Positions 29,610-39,345 of a DNA stretch of 64,000 nucleotides are shown here, one piece after another; the stretch's first letter is position 1; every line of letters begins with the position of its first letter. The position numbers were made by a program, and so were the translations under genes. Under the pieces are notes generated by a model, which was given only the letters and a program-made list of their open reading frames with translations, had not been told where the DNA came from and did no database searches. The stretch is from Celeribacter marinus (GTDB taxonomy: Bacteria; Pseudomonadota; Alphaproteobacteria; Rhodobacterales; Rhodobacteraceae): positions 820,932 through 884,931 of the forward strand of contig NZ_CP012023.1 of NCBI RefSeq assembly GCF_001308265.1, given 5' to 3'.

Positions 29610-29646
29610 TGAGACGAGGTGCCCGTTTTATGTGTGATTGTCAACA

Positions 29647-29682
29647 ATATGCCATTGTCAAATATATGCTATTGGCACATAT
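29647..29682. promoter_or_regulatory. Probable MarR operator between marR and the exporter
   Basis: An AT-rich dyad has half-sites TGCCA (29650-29654) and TGGCA (29673-29677), 23 bases apart, with flanking ATAT on both sides. It lies in the 146-base divergent intergenic region where both promoters must lie. Confidence 0.4.
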
Positions 29683-29755
29683 ATAAATCCAACGGCGCAC
29701 AAGCGCGCCACGCCGACCCCAATGCACCCCCGAAACCGCACGAAATGAGACATCT

Positions 29756-31303
29756 ATGTCGAATGATTCCCCTACCACTCTAACCTCCACCTCGCCCTCG
29801 CCGAGCGATACGCCCGACGCCTCCGTGCGCCTTGTCATCGGATCGGTCGCGGTTTTGATGCTTCTTGCCGCTCTTGACCAAACCATCGTATCCACCGCCC
29901 TGCCGACCATTGTGGCGGATTTGGGCGGATTGGATCACCTGTCTTGGGTGGTCACGGCCTATATTTTGGCGTCCACTATGGTGGCGCCACTTTACGGCAA
30001 ACTTGGCGATACCTTCGGGCGGCGCAATGTGGTGTTTTTCTCGGTCGGACTGTTCCTATTGGGGTCCGTGCTGTGCGGCATGGCCACCTCAATGCTCTTT
30101 CTCATCCTCGCCCGCGCCTTACAGGGTTTGGGCGGCGGCGGCCTTTTTGTGTTGGCCCTCTCGATCATTGGCGACGTCATCGCGCCCAAAGATCGCGGTA
30201 AAATCCAAGGGGTTTTTGCGGGCGTCTTTGGCCTGTCGTCTGTGGCTGGTCCGCTCTTGGGCGGCTGGTTCGTTGATGCGTTCTCATGGCACTGGATTTT
30301 CTACATCAACCTGCCCTTTGGCCTATTGGCACTCGCGGGCTTTGCCTATGGATTTCAGCCAACCGGCAAACGCGTGCGCGCAAAGATCGACGTTTTGGGC
30401 GCTGTGACCCTGTCCCTCACCCTTGCATGCGTTGTGCTTTTGACCTCATTGGCCGGCACACAATTTGCATGGTCGGACCCGCAGGCCATTGGCCTTATGG
30501 CGCTGTGCGGCGCGGCCCTTGTCGCCTTTCTCTTTATCGAGACGCGCGCAGCGGATCCGATTTTGCCCCTATCTTTGTTCAAGATGAACACATTTTGGGT
30601 CACGTCGATCATCTCATTCGTCACGGGCGCCATGATGTTCGGCGCTCTGACGTTCATTCCGATCTACTTGCAACTTGCCAAAGGAGCCACCGCGACCGCC
30701 TCAGGGCTTCAACTGATCCCGATGACCTTTGGCATTCTTGGCGCATCGACCATTGCGGGGCGCTACATGACCGCAACAGGCAAATACCGCCGCCTGCCCA
30801 TCATTGGCCTTTCGGTTGCATCACTCGGCTTGCTTGCGCTCACACGCCTGTCCGCTGACATGCCATCCGTTCAACTTTGGGCGGCTCTCATTGCGGTCGG
30901 CGCGGGCATGGGCTCCATTTTCCCCGTGGTCACGACCGCCGTTCAAAACGCGGCCCCCCGTCATCTGCTGGGAACAGCAACCGCCGCAGGATTGATGTTT
31001 CGCCAAGTAGGCGGCTCGGTCGCCGTATCCGCCTTTGGTGCCTTGTTTGCCGCTCGCATGGCCGCCCAGATGAACGGTATGGAGGTCGAAGGGCTTAGCT
31101 CCATCGCGGAGCTTGGTCCCAAGAGCCTCGCCGCTTTGCCCGCTGACGCCCAAACCTTGGTCGCGCAAAGCGTATCCTCGGCACTGCGCCCCGTTTATGC
31201 AATTGCAGCAAGCCTCGCTGTCGTCGGTCTTTTGTTTGCATTCTTGTTGGATGAAATCCCGCTTGAATCGCGCCACACGCCGCGCAAACCTGATCCTGCA
31301 TAG
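29756..31303 (+). CDS. MFS multidrug exporter, DHA2 (EmrB/QacA) family
   Basis: Proton-driven exporter of 515 residues with about 14 membrane helices. LDQTIVSTALPTIVADLGGLDHLSWVVTAYILAS is the DHA2 helix-1 motif D1. GKLGDTFGRRNVVF is motif A between helices 2 and 3. GLSSVAGPLLGGWFVDAFSWHWIFYINLPFG is the drug-export motif C and following region. The C-terminus is hydrophilic. Substrates cannot be predicted. Probably controlled by the divergent MarR protein. Confidence 0.92.
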   Translation: MSNDSPTTLTSTSPSPSDTPDASVRLVIGSVAVLMLLAALDQTIVSTALPTIVADLGGLDHLSWVVTAYILASTMVAPLYGKLGDTFGRRNVVFFSVGLFLLGSVLCGMATSMLFLILARALQGLGGGGLFVLALSIIGDVIAPKDRGKIQGVFAGVFGLSSVAGPLLGGWFVDAFSWHWIFYINLPFGLLALAGFAYGFQPTGKRVRAKIDVLGAVTLSLTLACVVLLTSLAGTQFAWSDPQAIGLMALCGAALVAFLFIETRAADPILPLSLFKMNTFWVTSIISFVTGAMMFGALTFIPIYLQLAKGATATASGLQLIPMTFGILGASTIAGRYMTATGKYRRLPIIGLSVASLGLLALTRLSADMPSVQLWAALIAVGAGMGSIFPVVTTAVQNAAPRHLLGTATAAGLMFRQVGGSVAVSAFGALFAARMAAQMNGMEVEGLSSIAELGPKSLAALPADAQTLVAQSVSSALRPVYAIAASLAVVGLLFAFLLDEIPLESRHTPRKPDPA

Positions 31304-31330
31304 ACATTATGCAATCCAGGTAATCCTTCA

Positions 31331-31364
31331 AAGGGGGCGGTTTTCATGGCCGCCCTTTTCTTTT
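31331..31364 (+). terminator. Terminator after the MFS gene
   Basis: Inverted repeat AAGGGGGCGG/CCGCCCTTTT with a 9-base loop followed by a T-rich tract, 28 bases after the stop. Confidence 0.85.
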
Positions 31365-31479
31365 GTTAGCGTTAACAGTATTCATTGGGCCCAGAGATGA
31401 GTTTTGGGGATTTACTGCAGCGCAGAAACCCCTAGGCTGCCGTAAAGTTAACACCCTACTCACGATGGAGACTGTCCCT

Positions 31480-34400
31480 ATGCCCGACTTCAAAAAGGTC
31501 CTGATCGCCAACCGCGGCGAGATCGCTATTCGAATTATGCGCGCGGCCAACGAGCTAGGGAAACGAACCGTGGCGATCTACGCCGAAGAGGACAAACTGT
31601 CCTTGCACCGCTTTAAGGCGGACGAAGCCTATAAAATCGGCGAAGGCATGGGACCGGTCGCGGCGTATCTGTCGATCTCCGAAATCATCCGTGTGGCCAA
31701 GGCGTGCGGCGCAGATGCGATCCATCCGGGCTACGGGCTTTTGTCCGAAAACCCCGACTTTGTGGACGCCTGTACGGATGCGGGCATCACCTTTATCGGG
31801 CCGAAAGCCAAAACCATGCGCGAGTTGGGCGACAAGGCCTCGGCACGCAAGGTCGCGATGGAGGCGGGCGTGCCCGTCATTCCCGCCACCGAAGTGCTTG
31901 GCGATGATTTCGACGCCATCCGCAAAGAGGCCGAAGAGGTCGGGTTCCCGTTGATGCTCAAAGCCTCTTGGGGCGGTGGCGGACGCGGCATGCGTCCGGT
32001 GTTCAACGCCGAAGAGTTGGAAGAAAAGGTCAAGGAAGGCCGCCGCGAAGCCGAAGCCGCATTTGGCAATGGCGAGGGCTATCTTGAAAAAATGATCGTG
32101 CGGGCGCGTCACGTCGAGGTTCAAATTCTCGGCGACAGCCAAGGCAACATCTATCACTTGTACGAACGCGATTGCTCGGTGCAGCGCCGCAACCAGAAAG
32201 TGGTCGAACGCGCCCCCGCCCCCTATCTGTCTGAAACCCAACGCGAAGAGATTTGCGCCCTTGGCAAACGCATCTGCGAGCACGTCAACTACGAGTGCGC
32301 CGGCACGGTCGAGTTCTTGATGGATATGGATGACGGCAAGTTCTACTTCATCGAAGTGAACCCGCGCGTCCAAGTGGAACACACCATCACCGAGGAAGTT
32401 ACGGGCATCGACATCGTACGCGCCCAGATCCTGATCGCAGAAGGCAAATCGCTCACCGCCGCCACGGGCGTTGCCTCGCAATATGACGTGAAACTCGACG
32501 GCCACGCGATCCAGTGCCGCGTGACGACCGAAGACCCCACCAACAATTTCATCCCCGACTATGGCCGCATCACCACCTATCGCTCGGCCACGGGCATGGG
32601 CATCCGCCTTGACGGCGGCACCGCTTATTCGGGCGCTGTGATCACGCGCTATTACGACAGCTTGCTGACCAAAGTGACCGCATGGGCGCGCACGCCAGAG
32701 GCCGCGATTGCCCGTATGGACCGTGCGCTGCGCGAGTTTCGTATTCGCGGCGTATCGACCAACATCGCCTTTGTAGAAAACCTGCTCAAACACCCGACCT
32801 TCCTCAACAATGAATACACCACCAAATTCATCGACGAGACGCCCGCGTTGTTTGATTTCAAACCACGCCGCGACCGTGCGACCAAAATCCTGACCTATCT
32901 CGCGGACATCTCCGTGAACGGCCACCCCGAAACGGTCGGGCGCAGCCAACCCGCCGCCGAAGCCCGCAAGCCCATCGCGCCCAAGGCCCACAATGCCGTG
33001 CCGCCCGCAGGCACACGTCAGCTGTTGGAGGCCAAAGGTCCACAGGCCGTGGCCGACTGGATGTTGGCGCAAAAACAACTGCTGATCACCGACACCACGA
33101 TGCGTGACGGCCACCAGTCGCTTTTGGCCACGCGGATGCGCTCGATCGATATGATCAACGCCGCCCCCGCCTATGCCGCTAACCTGTCGCAACTGTTCTC
33201 TGTGGAATGTTGGGGCGGCGCGACATTCGATGTCGCCTATCGCTTCTTGCAGGAATGTCCGTGGCAGCGTCTGCGCGACATTCGCGAAAAGATGCCAAAC
33301 ATCATGACGCAAATGTTGCTGCGCGCCTCCAACGGTGTCGGCTACACCAACTACCCCGACAACGTGGTCCAGTCGTTCGTGGCACAGGCCGCCGATACCG
33401 GCGTCGATGTGTTCCGCGTGTTCGACAGCCTCAACTGGGTCGAGAACATGCGCGTGGCGATGGATGCCGTGCTTGAAAGCGGTAAGGTCTGTGAGGGCAC
33501 GATTTGCTACACGGGCGACCTACTTGACCCGACCCGCCCGAAATATGACCTCAAATACTATGTCAAAATGGGTCAGGATCTCAAAGCCGCCGGTGCGCAT
33601 ATCCTTGGCCTCAAAGATATGGCGGGTCTGTTGAAACCGACCCAAGCCGCGATGCTGATCAAGGCGCTCAAGGACGAGGTCGGCCTGCCGATCCACTTCC
33701 ACACCCACGACACTTCCGGCATTGCGGGCGCGACCATCCTTGCCGCCGCTGACGCAGGCGTGGACGCCGTAGACGTTGCTATGGACGCCTTTTCGGGCGG
33801 CACATCACAGCCGTGTCTTGGCTCCATCGTGGAGGCCACGCGGTTCTCCGAGCGCAACACGGGTCTGGATATTGCCGCGATCCGCGAAATGTCCAACTAC
33901 TGGGAAGCCGTGCGCCACCAGTATTCCGCGTTTGAATCCGGCCTTGAGGCCCCCGCGTCCGAGGTCTATCTGCACGAAATGCCCGGTGGCCAGTTCACCA
34001 ACCTCAAGGCACAGGCGCGTTCACTTGGCCTAGAGGAACGGTGGCATGAGGTGGCACAGGCCTACGCCGATGCCAACCAAGTGTTCGGTGACATCGTCAA
34101 AGTGACACCCTCCTCCAAAGTGGTGGGCGACATGGCGTTGATGATGGTCAGCCAAGGGTTGACCCGCGCCGATGTGGAAAACCCCAAGACCGAAGTGTCG
34201 TTTCCCGACAGCGTGATTGACATGATGCGCGGCAACCTTGGCCAACCTCCCGGTGGTTTCCCCGCCGCCATCGTGCAAAAAGTGCTCAAGGGCGAAAAGC
34301 CCAACGTCGAGCGCCCGGGCAAGCATCTCCCGCCTGTGGACCTTGAGGCGACCCGTGCCGAGCTATGCGCCAAATTCGAGTGCGACGAGATCGATAACGA

Positions 34401-34923
34401 GGATCTTAACGGCTACCTGATGTACCCGAAAGTCTACACCGACTACCGTGCGCGCCACGAAACCTACGGCCCTGTGCGCACCCTACCGACACAAAACTTC
34501 TTTTACGGTATGGAACCCGGTGAGGAGATTTCCGTCTCCATCGCCGAGGGTGTGACGCTCGAAATCCGCTGTCAGGCGATGTCTGAGGCCAACGAGGAGG
34601 GCGAGGTCAAAGTGTTCTTTGAACTCAACGGCCAACCGCGCACCGTGCGCGTGGCGGACCGCTCCGTGGCCGCGACCAAAGTCGCCCGTCCCAAAGCCGC
34701 GCTTGGCAATGCCGCCCATGTCGGCGCGCCGATGCCCGGCGTTGTGGCAACGATTGCGGTCACCGTGGGCCAAGAGGTCAAACAGGGCGATGTGCTGTTG
34801 ACCATCGAGGCGATGAAAATGGAAACCTCGATCACCGCTGAGGCCGATGGCACCGTCAAGACGCTGCATGTCGGACCGGGGGACCAGATCGACGCAAAAG
34901 ATTTGTTGGTCGAGTTCGAATAG
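31480..34923 (+). CDS. pyc: Pyruvate carboxylase
   Basis: Biotin enzyme that makes oxaloacetate from pyruvate and bicarbonate with ATP. From ATG 31480 the protein is 1147 residues, the usual size. The biotin carboxylase domain covers about 1-455 (VLIANRGEIAIRIMRAA, ATP-grasp SWGGGGRGMR, EVNPRVQVEHTITEE). The carboxyltransferase domain covers about 530-800 (DTTMRDGHQSLLATRM, HFHTHDTSG metal ligands). The PYC/OADA domain and the biotinyl domain follow, with AMKM (biotin Lys about 1113). A GGAG precedes the start at 31467. The frame is open upstream to 31363, but those codons lie in the terminator area. It stands as a single gene with its own terminator. Confidence 0.97.
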   Translation: MPDFKKVLIANRGEIAIRIMRAANELGKRTVAIYAEEDKLSLHRFKADEAYKIGEGMGPVAAYLSISEIIRVAKACGADAIHPGYGLLSENPDFVDACTDAGITFIGPKAKTMRELGDKASARKVAMEAGVPVIPATEVLGDDFDAIRKEAEEVGFPLMLKASWGGGGRGMRPVFNAEELEEKVKEGRREAEAAFGNGEGYLEKMIVRARHVEVQILGDSQGNIYHLYERDCSVQRRNQKVVERAPAPYLSETQREEICALGKRICEHVNYECAGTVEFLMDMDDGKFYFIEVNPRVQVEHTITEEVTGIDIVRAQILIAEGKSLTAATGVASQYDVKLDGHAIQCRVTTEDPTNNFIPDYGRITTYRSATGMGIRLDGGTAYSGAVITRYYDSLLTKVTAWARTPEAAIARMDRALREFRIRGVSTNIAFVENLLKHPTFLNNEYTTKFIDETPALFDFKPRRDRATKILTYLADISVNGHPETVGRSQPAAEARKPIAPKAHNAVPPAGTRQLLEAKGPQAVADWMLAQKQLLITDTTMRDGHQSLLATRMRSIDMINAAPAYAANLSQLFSVECWGGATFDVAYRFLQECPWQRLRDIREKMPNIMTQMLLRASNGVGYTNYPDNVVQSFVAQAADTGVDVFRVFDSLNWVENMRVAMDAVLESGKVCEGTICYTGDLLDPTRPKYDLKYYVKMGQDLKAAGAHILGLKDMAGLLKPTQAAMLIKALKDEVGLPIHFHTHDTSGIAGATILAAADAGVDAVDVAMDAFSGGTSQPCLGSIVEATRFSERNTGLDIAAIREMSNYWEAVRHQYSAFESGLEAPASEVYLHEMPGGQFTNLKAQARSLGLEERWHEVAQAYADANQVFGDIVKVTPSSKVVGDMALMMVSQGLTRADVENPKTEVSFPDSVIDMMRGNLGQPPGGFPAAIVQKVLKGEKPNVERPGKHLPPVDLEATRAELCAKFECDEIDNEDLNGYLMYPKVYTDYRARHETYGPVRTLPTQNFFYGMEPGEEISVSIAEGVTLEIRCQAMSEANEEGEVKVFFELNGQPRTVRVADRSVAATKVARPKAALGNAAHVGAPMPGVVATIAVTVGQEVKQGDVLLTIEAMKMETSITAEADGTVKTLHVGPGDQIDAKDLLVEFE

Positions 34924-34942
34924 GACGCACCGTATCTGTCTT

Positions 34943-34975
34943 AAAAGGGCGCCGCACATCGCGGCGCCCTTTTTG
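34943..34975 (+). terminator. Terminator after pyc
   Basis: Strong hairpin AAAAGGGCGCCGC/GCGGCGCCCTTTTT with a 5-base loop, 20 bases after the pyc stop. Confidence 0.92.
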
Positions 34976-35084
34976 CATCTCATTTTGAGCAGCACACTCT
35001 AAACTGAGCCGTTCAGTTTTGGATGGACAAGCCCGCGTTGCCCCCCCACAGTCGGCACAACGTTGGCGCCAACAGGAATATCAC

Positions 35085-35468
35085 ATGCTTCATATCACCG
35101 CCATTTACGCGGGCCTCATCGGTCTGTTTTACACCTATGTCTCGCTGCACGTCTCCTTGGGGCGGGGCGCGAGCAAAATCTCTATGGGAGACGGCGGGCA
35201 AACCGACCTTAACCTACGCATCCGCGCTCATGCCAATTTCAACGAGTACGCGCCACTTACGTTGATCCTGCTCGCTCTTGCAGAGAACCAAGGGGCGCCC
35301 ACCCTTGTGCTTCATGGTGCGGGCCTCACACTTTTGGCAACACGCGGCGCGAACTTTTACGGGCTGACATCCGCAAACGGGTACAAAGTCCGCTATTGGG
35401 GAGCACTTGCGACCTACGTCTTGCTCCTCATATTGTCGCTGGCGGTCCTCGGACACGCGGTGATGTAG
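35085..35468 (+). CDS. MAPEG-family membrane protein
   Basis: 127-residue membrane protein MLHITAIYAGLIGLFYTYVSLHVSLGRGASKISMGDGG with four hydrophobic segments. RIRAHANFNEYAPLTLILLALAE is the MAPEG signature (RxxxNxxE-like, glutathione/eicosanoid metabolism proteins). ATG 35085 has AGGAAT upstream. Bacterial members are often glutathione transferase-like with unknown substrates. Confidence 0.85.
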   Translation: MLHITAIYAGLIGLFYTYVSLHVSLGRGASKISMGDGGQTDLNLRIRAHANFNEYAPLTLILLALAENQGAPTLVLHGAGLTLLATRGANFYGLTSANGYKVRYWGALATYVLLLILSLAVLGHAVM

Positions 35469-35552
35469 GGGCAAGGAAAAAAAACCGCGCTCGCGCCAAC
35501 TTTCCCCTTGCGGCCAGCGGCGTGACGTCCTAAATCCGCCCTACCCAAGGAA

Positions 35553-35627
35553 GCGGGCGTAGCTCAGGGGTAGAGCATAACCTTGCCAAGGTTAGGGTCG
35601 GGCGTTCGAATCGCCTCGCCCGCTCCA
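35553..35627 (+). tRNA. tRNA-Gly (GCC), copy 1
   Basis: 75 nt including encoded CCA. Acceptor stem GCGGGCG/CGCCCGC, D arm with AGCTCAGGGGTAGAGC, anticodon arm ACCTTGCCAAGGT with GCC, and T arm with GTTCGAATC. Cloverleaf complete. Confidence 0.97.
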
Positions 35628-35723
35628 ATTTTCCTCCAGTCTCCGGATTGGTTGATGTGCGAAACCTAAGCATGTCGTTCAAAGGAAACGTTCTAGACAC
35701 CGACGTAACAGGTGACACGCCGA

Positions 35724-35798
35724 GCGGGCGTAGCTCAGGGGTAGAGCATAACCTTGCCAAGGTTAGGGTCGGGCGTTCGAATCGCCTCGCCCGCTCCA
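35724..35798 (+). tRNA. tRNA-Gly (GCC), copy 2
   Basis: Identical in all 75 positions to the copy 171 bases upstream, again with encoded CCA. The 96-base spacer shows no gene, and the two are probably one transcript. Confidence 0.97.
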
Positions 35799-35898
35799 TT
35801 TCTCTCAGAGTAGATTGAAACGCGACACATCTTCGGATGGTGTTTGCGTCTGTCTGATCGCTGTATTGCACGCGGGCGGCGGACTTCGAAAAACGGGC

Positions 35899-36285
35899 TT
35901 ACGCCGCGCCAAGCGAGATGCGCGCATCCTCATCGACGCAGCTTTCCGCAAACATCACCAAATCTTCGACGGGGGAGCCGCGCCCAATCACGACCTTGAG
36001 GCGCGACAAACGCGAAAACAGCTCTTGTTGAAACGCAGGGACAAAGTTGGAGACAAGCATCGCGGCACAGTTCGGCTGATGGAACTCGGCCAAAAGCGCC
36101 ACACCCAACCCGCTGCCTTCGCCAACAAGGATGTCAAAGATTAACAGATCAAAGCACTCGTTGCGCAGCATTTGCATTGCATCTTCGGCAATACAACAGA
36201 CGGAAACCGAATGCCCCCGAGCGCCCAGCGCGCGAGCCCACTGTGCAGATGTTTCACTCTCACTGTTCAAAATCAAAATACGCAT
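35899..36285 (-). CDS. Stand-alone response-regulator receiver-like protein
   Basis: 128-residue CheY-like protein MRILILNSESETSAQWARALGARGHSVSVCCIAEDAMQMLRNECFDLLIFDILVGEGSGLGVALLAEF. The phosphoacceptor is probably the Asp in LLIFDILV (about 51). The usual N-terminal acidic pair is replaced by NSE, and the late conserved Lys is not obvious, so signalling may be atypical. No output domain and no kinase nearby. ATG 36285 has AAGGTG upstream. Confidence 0.75.
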   Translation of the reverse strand: MRILILNSESETSAQWARALGARGHSVSVCCIAEDAMQMLRNECFDLLIFDILVGEGSGLGVALLAEFHQPNCAAMLVSNFVPAFQQELFSRLSRLKVVIGRGSPVEDLVMFAESCVDEDARISLGAA

Positions 36286-36562
36286 GACGCACCTTTTGGG
36301 TAGGAATTGCTGCATAAGATCATGCAGTGTCGACTTTAGTTTCTTCAACTTTTGTGAATTAAGTATTAACGCCGGTTAAACACACTCGCCTATGTGCGAA
36401 AACGAGCCCATATCTGCCGTGCGGCACATGACAGGCGTCTCACTCAGCCCCATAACGGACGTGCCCCGCGCGCCACAGGGCTGCGTCAACCCGACCGGCA
36501 GCGGCTTGGCAAACCTGCAAAGACACGCGTATAACCGCCCCAAACCAAAGAGGATTAGCCGC

Positions 36563-37150
36563 ATGCGCACCGCATCCATCACCCGTACCACTGCGGAAAC
36601 GGAGATCACCGTTGATATCAATCTCGACGGCACAGGCATTTACGACAACCAGACGGGCGTGGGGTTCTTCGACCACATGCTCGATCAGTTGTCGCGCCAC
36701 TCCTTGATCGACATGACCGTGCGCGCCAAAGGCGACTATCACATCGACGACCACCACACGGTCGAGGACACCGGCATCGCACTGGGTCAGGCGCTTGTCG
36801 CGGCACTTGGCGATAAAAAAGGCATCTGCCGTTACGGTCACTTTGCCTTGGCGATGGACGACACACAGGTCTCATCCGCGCTCGATTTGTCCGCGCGCCC
36901 GTTTTTGGTGTGGAATGTCGATTTTCCATCGGCCAAAATCGGAACATTCGACACGGAATTGGTCCGTGAATTCTTTCAAGCGCTATCGACCCATGGCGGT
37001 ATCACACTGCATATCGACCGCGTGCATGGCCTCAACAGCCACCACATCGCCGAAGCAGCGTTCAAATCGGTTGCCCGCGCGTTACGCATGGCGGTCGAGA
37101 CAGATCCACGCATGGCGCACGCCCTGCCCTCGACCAAGGGCAAGCTATAG
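36563..37150 (+). CDS. hisB: Imidazoleglycerol-phosphate dehydratase
   Basis: Manganese enzyme for the sixth step of histidine synthesis (IGP to imidazoleacetol phosphate). The 195-residue monofunctional form has the two metal motifs [17 protein letters not shown] and [19 protein letters not shown], and the early [18 protein letters not shown] 36563 ([15 protein letters not shown]) has AGAGGA upstream. An open frame runs further upstream but is not HisB-like. First gene of the local his set. Confidence 0.96.
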   Translation: MRTASITRTTAETEITVDINLDGTGIYDNQTGVGFFDHMLDQLSRHSLIDMTVRAKGDYHIDDHHTVEDTGIALGQALVAALGDKKGICRYGHFALAMDDTQVSSALDLSARPFLVWNVDFPSAKIGTFDTELVREFFQALSTHGGITLHIDRVHGLNSHHIAEAAFKSVARALRMAVETDPRMAHALPSTKGKL

Positions 37151-37177
37151 CCTCTGATCCGGCCACAGATCACAAAA

Positions 37178-37202
37178 GAGGCGCACCTGCGGGATGCGCC
37201 TC
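37178..37202. repeat. Inverted repeat between hisB and hisH
   Basis: Perfect 8-bp hairpin GAGGCGCA/TGCGCCTC with a 9-base loop. The T-run follows only on the minus strand, where no gene ends, so on the plus strand it is probably an mRNA hairpin and not a terminator. Confidence 0.4.
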
Positions 37203-37231
37203 ACGCCACTTGCCAATAGAAAGCGCCCCCT

Positions 37232-37870
37232 ATGCTCACGGCCCTTGTAGATTACGACAGCGGAAACTTGCACTCGGCGCATAAGGCGTTCGAGCGCATG
37301 GCGAATGAGCGGGGTGCGGGTACAATTGTGGTGACGTCCGAGGCCGATGTTGTAGCCAAGGCAGACCGTATTGTTCTGCCCGGTGATGGCGCGTTTCCCG
37401 CGTGCAAAGCACATCTATTTGACCGCTCAGGCCTGTTTGAAGCCATTGAAGAGGCCGTGACGGTCAAGGCGCGCCCCTTTATGGGGATTTGTATCGGCAT
37501 GCAGATGATGGCGACACGCGGCCATGAATACACCCAAACCGCAGGGTTCGACTGGATTAGCGGCGATGTGGTTAAAATCGCGCCCTCAGACGCAACGCTC
37601 AAGGTGCCGCACATGGGCTGGAACGACCTGATGATCGATCACCCACATGCTGTTTTAGACGGTGTGGAGACAGGCGATCACGCCTATTTCGTGCATTCCT
37701 ACCACTTCAAAGTGGCCAAAGACACCGAGCGACTGGCGCATGTTGATTACGCGGGCGATATCACCGCTATCGTCGGGCGTGACACTATGATCGGATTTCA
37801 ATTTCATCCCGAGAAAAGCCAGCGGGCAGGATTGCGCATCATCTCCAACTTCCTCGGTTGGGCACCGTAG
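37232..37870 (+). CDS. hisH: Imidazole glycerol phosphate synthase, glutaminase subunit
   Basis: Class I glutamine amidotransferase that feeds ammonia to HisF. The 212-residue protein has the nucleophile Cys in GICIGMQMM (oxyanion PFMGICIG), and the His/Glu pair in FQFHPEKSQ. N-terminal VDYDSGNLHSAHKAFERM is typical. Its partner hisF lies 2 kb downstream, not adjacent, with hisA and two other genes between. Confidence 0.96.
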   Translation: MLTALVDYDSGNLHSAHKAFERMANERGAGTIVVTSEADVVAKADRIVLPGDGAFPACKAHLFDRSGLFEAIEEAVTVKARPFMGICIGMQMMATRGHEYTQTAGFDWISGDVVKIAPSDATLKVPHMGWNDLMIDHPHAVLDGVETGDHAYFVHSYHFKVAKDTERLAHVDYAGDITAIVGRDTMIGFQFHPEKSQRAGLRIISNFLGWAP

Positions 37871-37891
37871 TATTTAGATATTTAGACCAAG

Positions 37892-37920
37892 AAAAAGGGG
37901 CCATAAGACCCCCTTTTGTT
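37892..37920. terminator. Bidirectional terminator between hisH and the DUF2147 gene
   Basis: AAAAAGGGG/CCCCCTTTT hairpin with an 8-base loop and A/T tracts on both sides, placed between two convergent genes. Confidence 0.75.
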
Positions 37921-37939
37921 TTGCGTTTTGTTGTGGTGT

Positions 37940-38332
37940 TTATTGAATACGTGCCCATGTTTGCGACGAACATAGCATGCCGCCGGCCACACAGCCCTTG
38001 AGCTTGATCCGGTCGCCTGACTGGTCCAATTTGCCGATGTAAATCTTATCGTTGGACGGACGCCACACTTTGCCCTCGAACTTGCCGTCGCCTTTGGGGG
38101 CCATATCGCGGACAATCTGCTTGCCCTTATTGGGTGAATTATACTCGCCGTCCGAATTGAACGTGCGTGAAATGGTGCCGCAAAAGTTCGACCCACACGG
38201 GGCGATTGTGACATAGGCATAGGCGCCATCGTCAACTTGCGTTTGCCACGTGCCCTCGACCGCGTCAGCCGCAACTGTCGGCGCCGCAAGTCCAAGTGCC
38301 ATAACGGCGGATGCTAGTAGTGTTTTCATCAA
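37940..38332 (-). CDS. DUF2147 family exported protein
   Basis: 130 residues with a signal peptide MMKTLLASAVMALGLAAPTVAADA (cleavage near 21-22). The mature part VEGTWQTQVDDGAYAYVTIAPCGSNFCGTISRTF and later GDGKFEGKVWRPSNDKIYIGKLDQSGDRIKLKGCVAGGMLCSSQTW is a lipocalin-like DUF2147 barrel. Four cysteines may form disulfides in the periplasm. It points against the his genes and interrupts them. The 38333-38525 upstream region serves both it and hisA. Confidence 0.88.
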   Translation of the reverse strand: MMKTLLASAVMALGLAAPTVAADAVEGTWQTQVDDGAYAYVTIAPCGSNFCGTISRTFNSDGEYNSPNKGKQIVRDMAPKGDGKFEGKVWRPSNDKIYIGKLDQSGDRIKLKGCVAGGMLCSSQTWARIQ

Positions 38333-38525
38333 TAGTTCTCCCTTTAATCCCTATGCCTATCCTGTGAGGGCATCGGGTGGCGTGGCAACAATAACGTTGG
38401 GGCACATCTAAGCGCCAATAGATGAGCACACGATTAATATGCGCGCCAAAGGCGCACCCTGTCTTTGCAATTGGTGGCCAATCATGGCAAAGGATGCACA
38501 ACCCTATCTACAAGGAAACCACCTG

Positions 38526-39248
38526 ATGATCCTCTACCCTGCAATCGACCTCAAAGATGGCAACGCCGTGCGGCTCTATAAGGGCGAAATGGATCAAGCA
38601 ACGGTGTTCAATGACAACCCCGCAGCCCAAGCGATGGAGTTCGTCAATGCGGGGTGTGAGTGGCTGCACCTTGTCGATTTGAACGGCGCATTTGCGGGCG
38701 AGCCGGTGAATGCCGCCCCCGTCGAAGAGATATTGAAACAGTGCAAAGTGCCCGCACAACTCGGCGGCGGCATCCGTGACATGGCCACTATTGAACGCTG
38801 GCTCGACAAAGGATTGCAACGCGTGATCCTTGGCACCGTAGCCGTTGAAAACCCCGATCTGGTGCGCGAGGCCGCGCGGGCCTTTCCAGGTCATGTGGCC
38901 GTGGGCATTGATGCGCGCAAAGGCATGGTGGCGACCAAAGGCTGGGCAGAGGAAACCAACGTGACCGCCACCGATCTGGCGAAATCATTCGAGGACGCAG
39001 GCGTGGCCGCTATCATCTACACCGACATTAACCGCGATGGCGCGATGCAAGGCCCCAACGTCGAAGAGACCGCCGCCCTCGCCCGCGCCGTATCCATCCC
39101 CGTGATAGCATCGGGTGGCGTGTCGTCGATTGCCGACCTGCAAGCCCTCAAATCATGCGGCGCATCGCTCGACGGTGCCATCTCGGGCCGTGCGCTCTAT
39201 GACGGCGCGATCGATCTGGCCGAGGCGCTTAAGGTGCTGAAAGGCTGA
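38526..39248 (+). CDS. hisA: ProFAR isomerase HisA
   Basis: TIM-barrel isomerase (fourth step of histidine synthesis). The 240-residue protein begins [28 protein letters not shown] with the catalytic Asp in AIDLKDG. It has two phosphate-binding parts ([14 protein letters not shown] and [14 protein letters not shown]) and the second acid in [12 protein letters not shown] 38526 has AAGGAA 8 bases upstream. Followed by a terminator. Confidence 0.96.
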   Translation: MILYPAIDLKDGNAVRLYKGEMDQATVFNDNPAAQAMEFVNAGCEWLHLVDLNGAFAGEPVNAAPVEEILKQCKVPAQLGGGIRDMATIERWLDKGLQRVILGTVAVENPDLVREAARAFPGHVAVGIDARKGMVATKGWAEETNVTATDLAKSFEDAGVAAIIYTDINRDGAMQGPNVEETAALARAVSIPVIASGGVSSIADLQALKSCGASLDGAISGRALYDGAIDLAEALKVLKG

Positions 39249-39274
39249 GTACGGCTCCTTATTTTAAAAATCAG

Positions 39275-39305
39275 AACGCCACGCCCCTCGCAGCGTGGCG
39301 TTTTT
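39275..39305 (+). terminator. Terminator after hisA
   Basis: Perfect hairpin AACGCCACGC/GCGTGGCGTT with an 8-base loop and TTTTT. It splits the his genes into separate transcripts. Confidence 0.9.
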
Positions 39306-39345
39306 GCGTGTATGAGTAGCGTATTCCGTAGTTAAAGAGTTCAAC

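Noticed and set aside
31555..33312. 585-codon open frame antisense to pyc
   Set aside because: Shadow of a GC-rich real gene; composition (His/Gly/Arg/Phe-rich) is typical of antisense translation.
35553..36285. Integrated element at the tRNA-Gly pair
   Set aside because: No integrase, no partial tRNA repeat beyond the two complete genes, and flanking genes look native.
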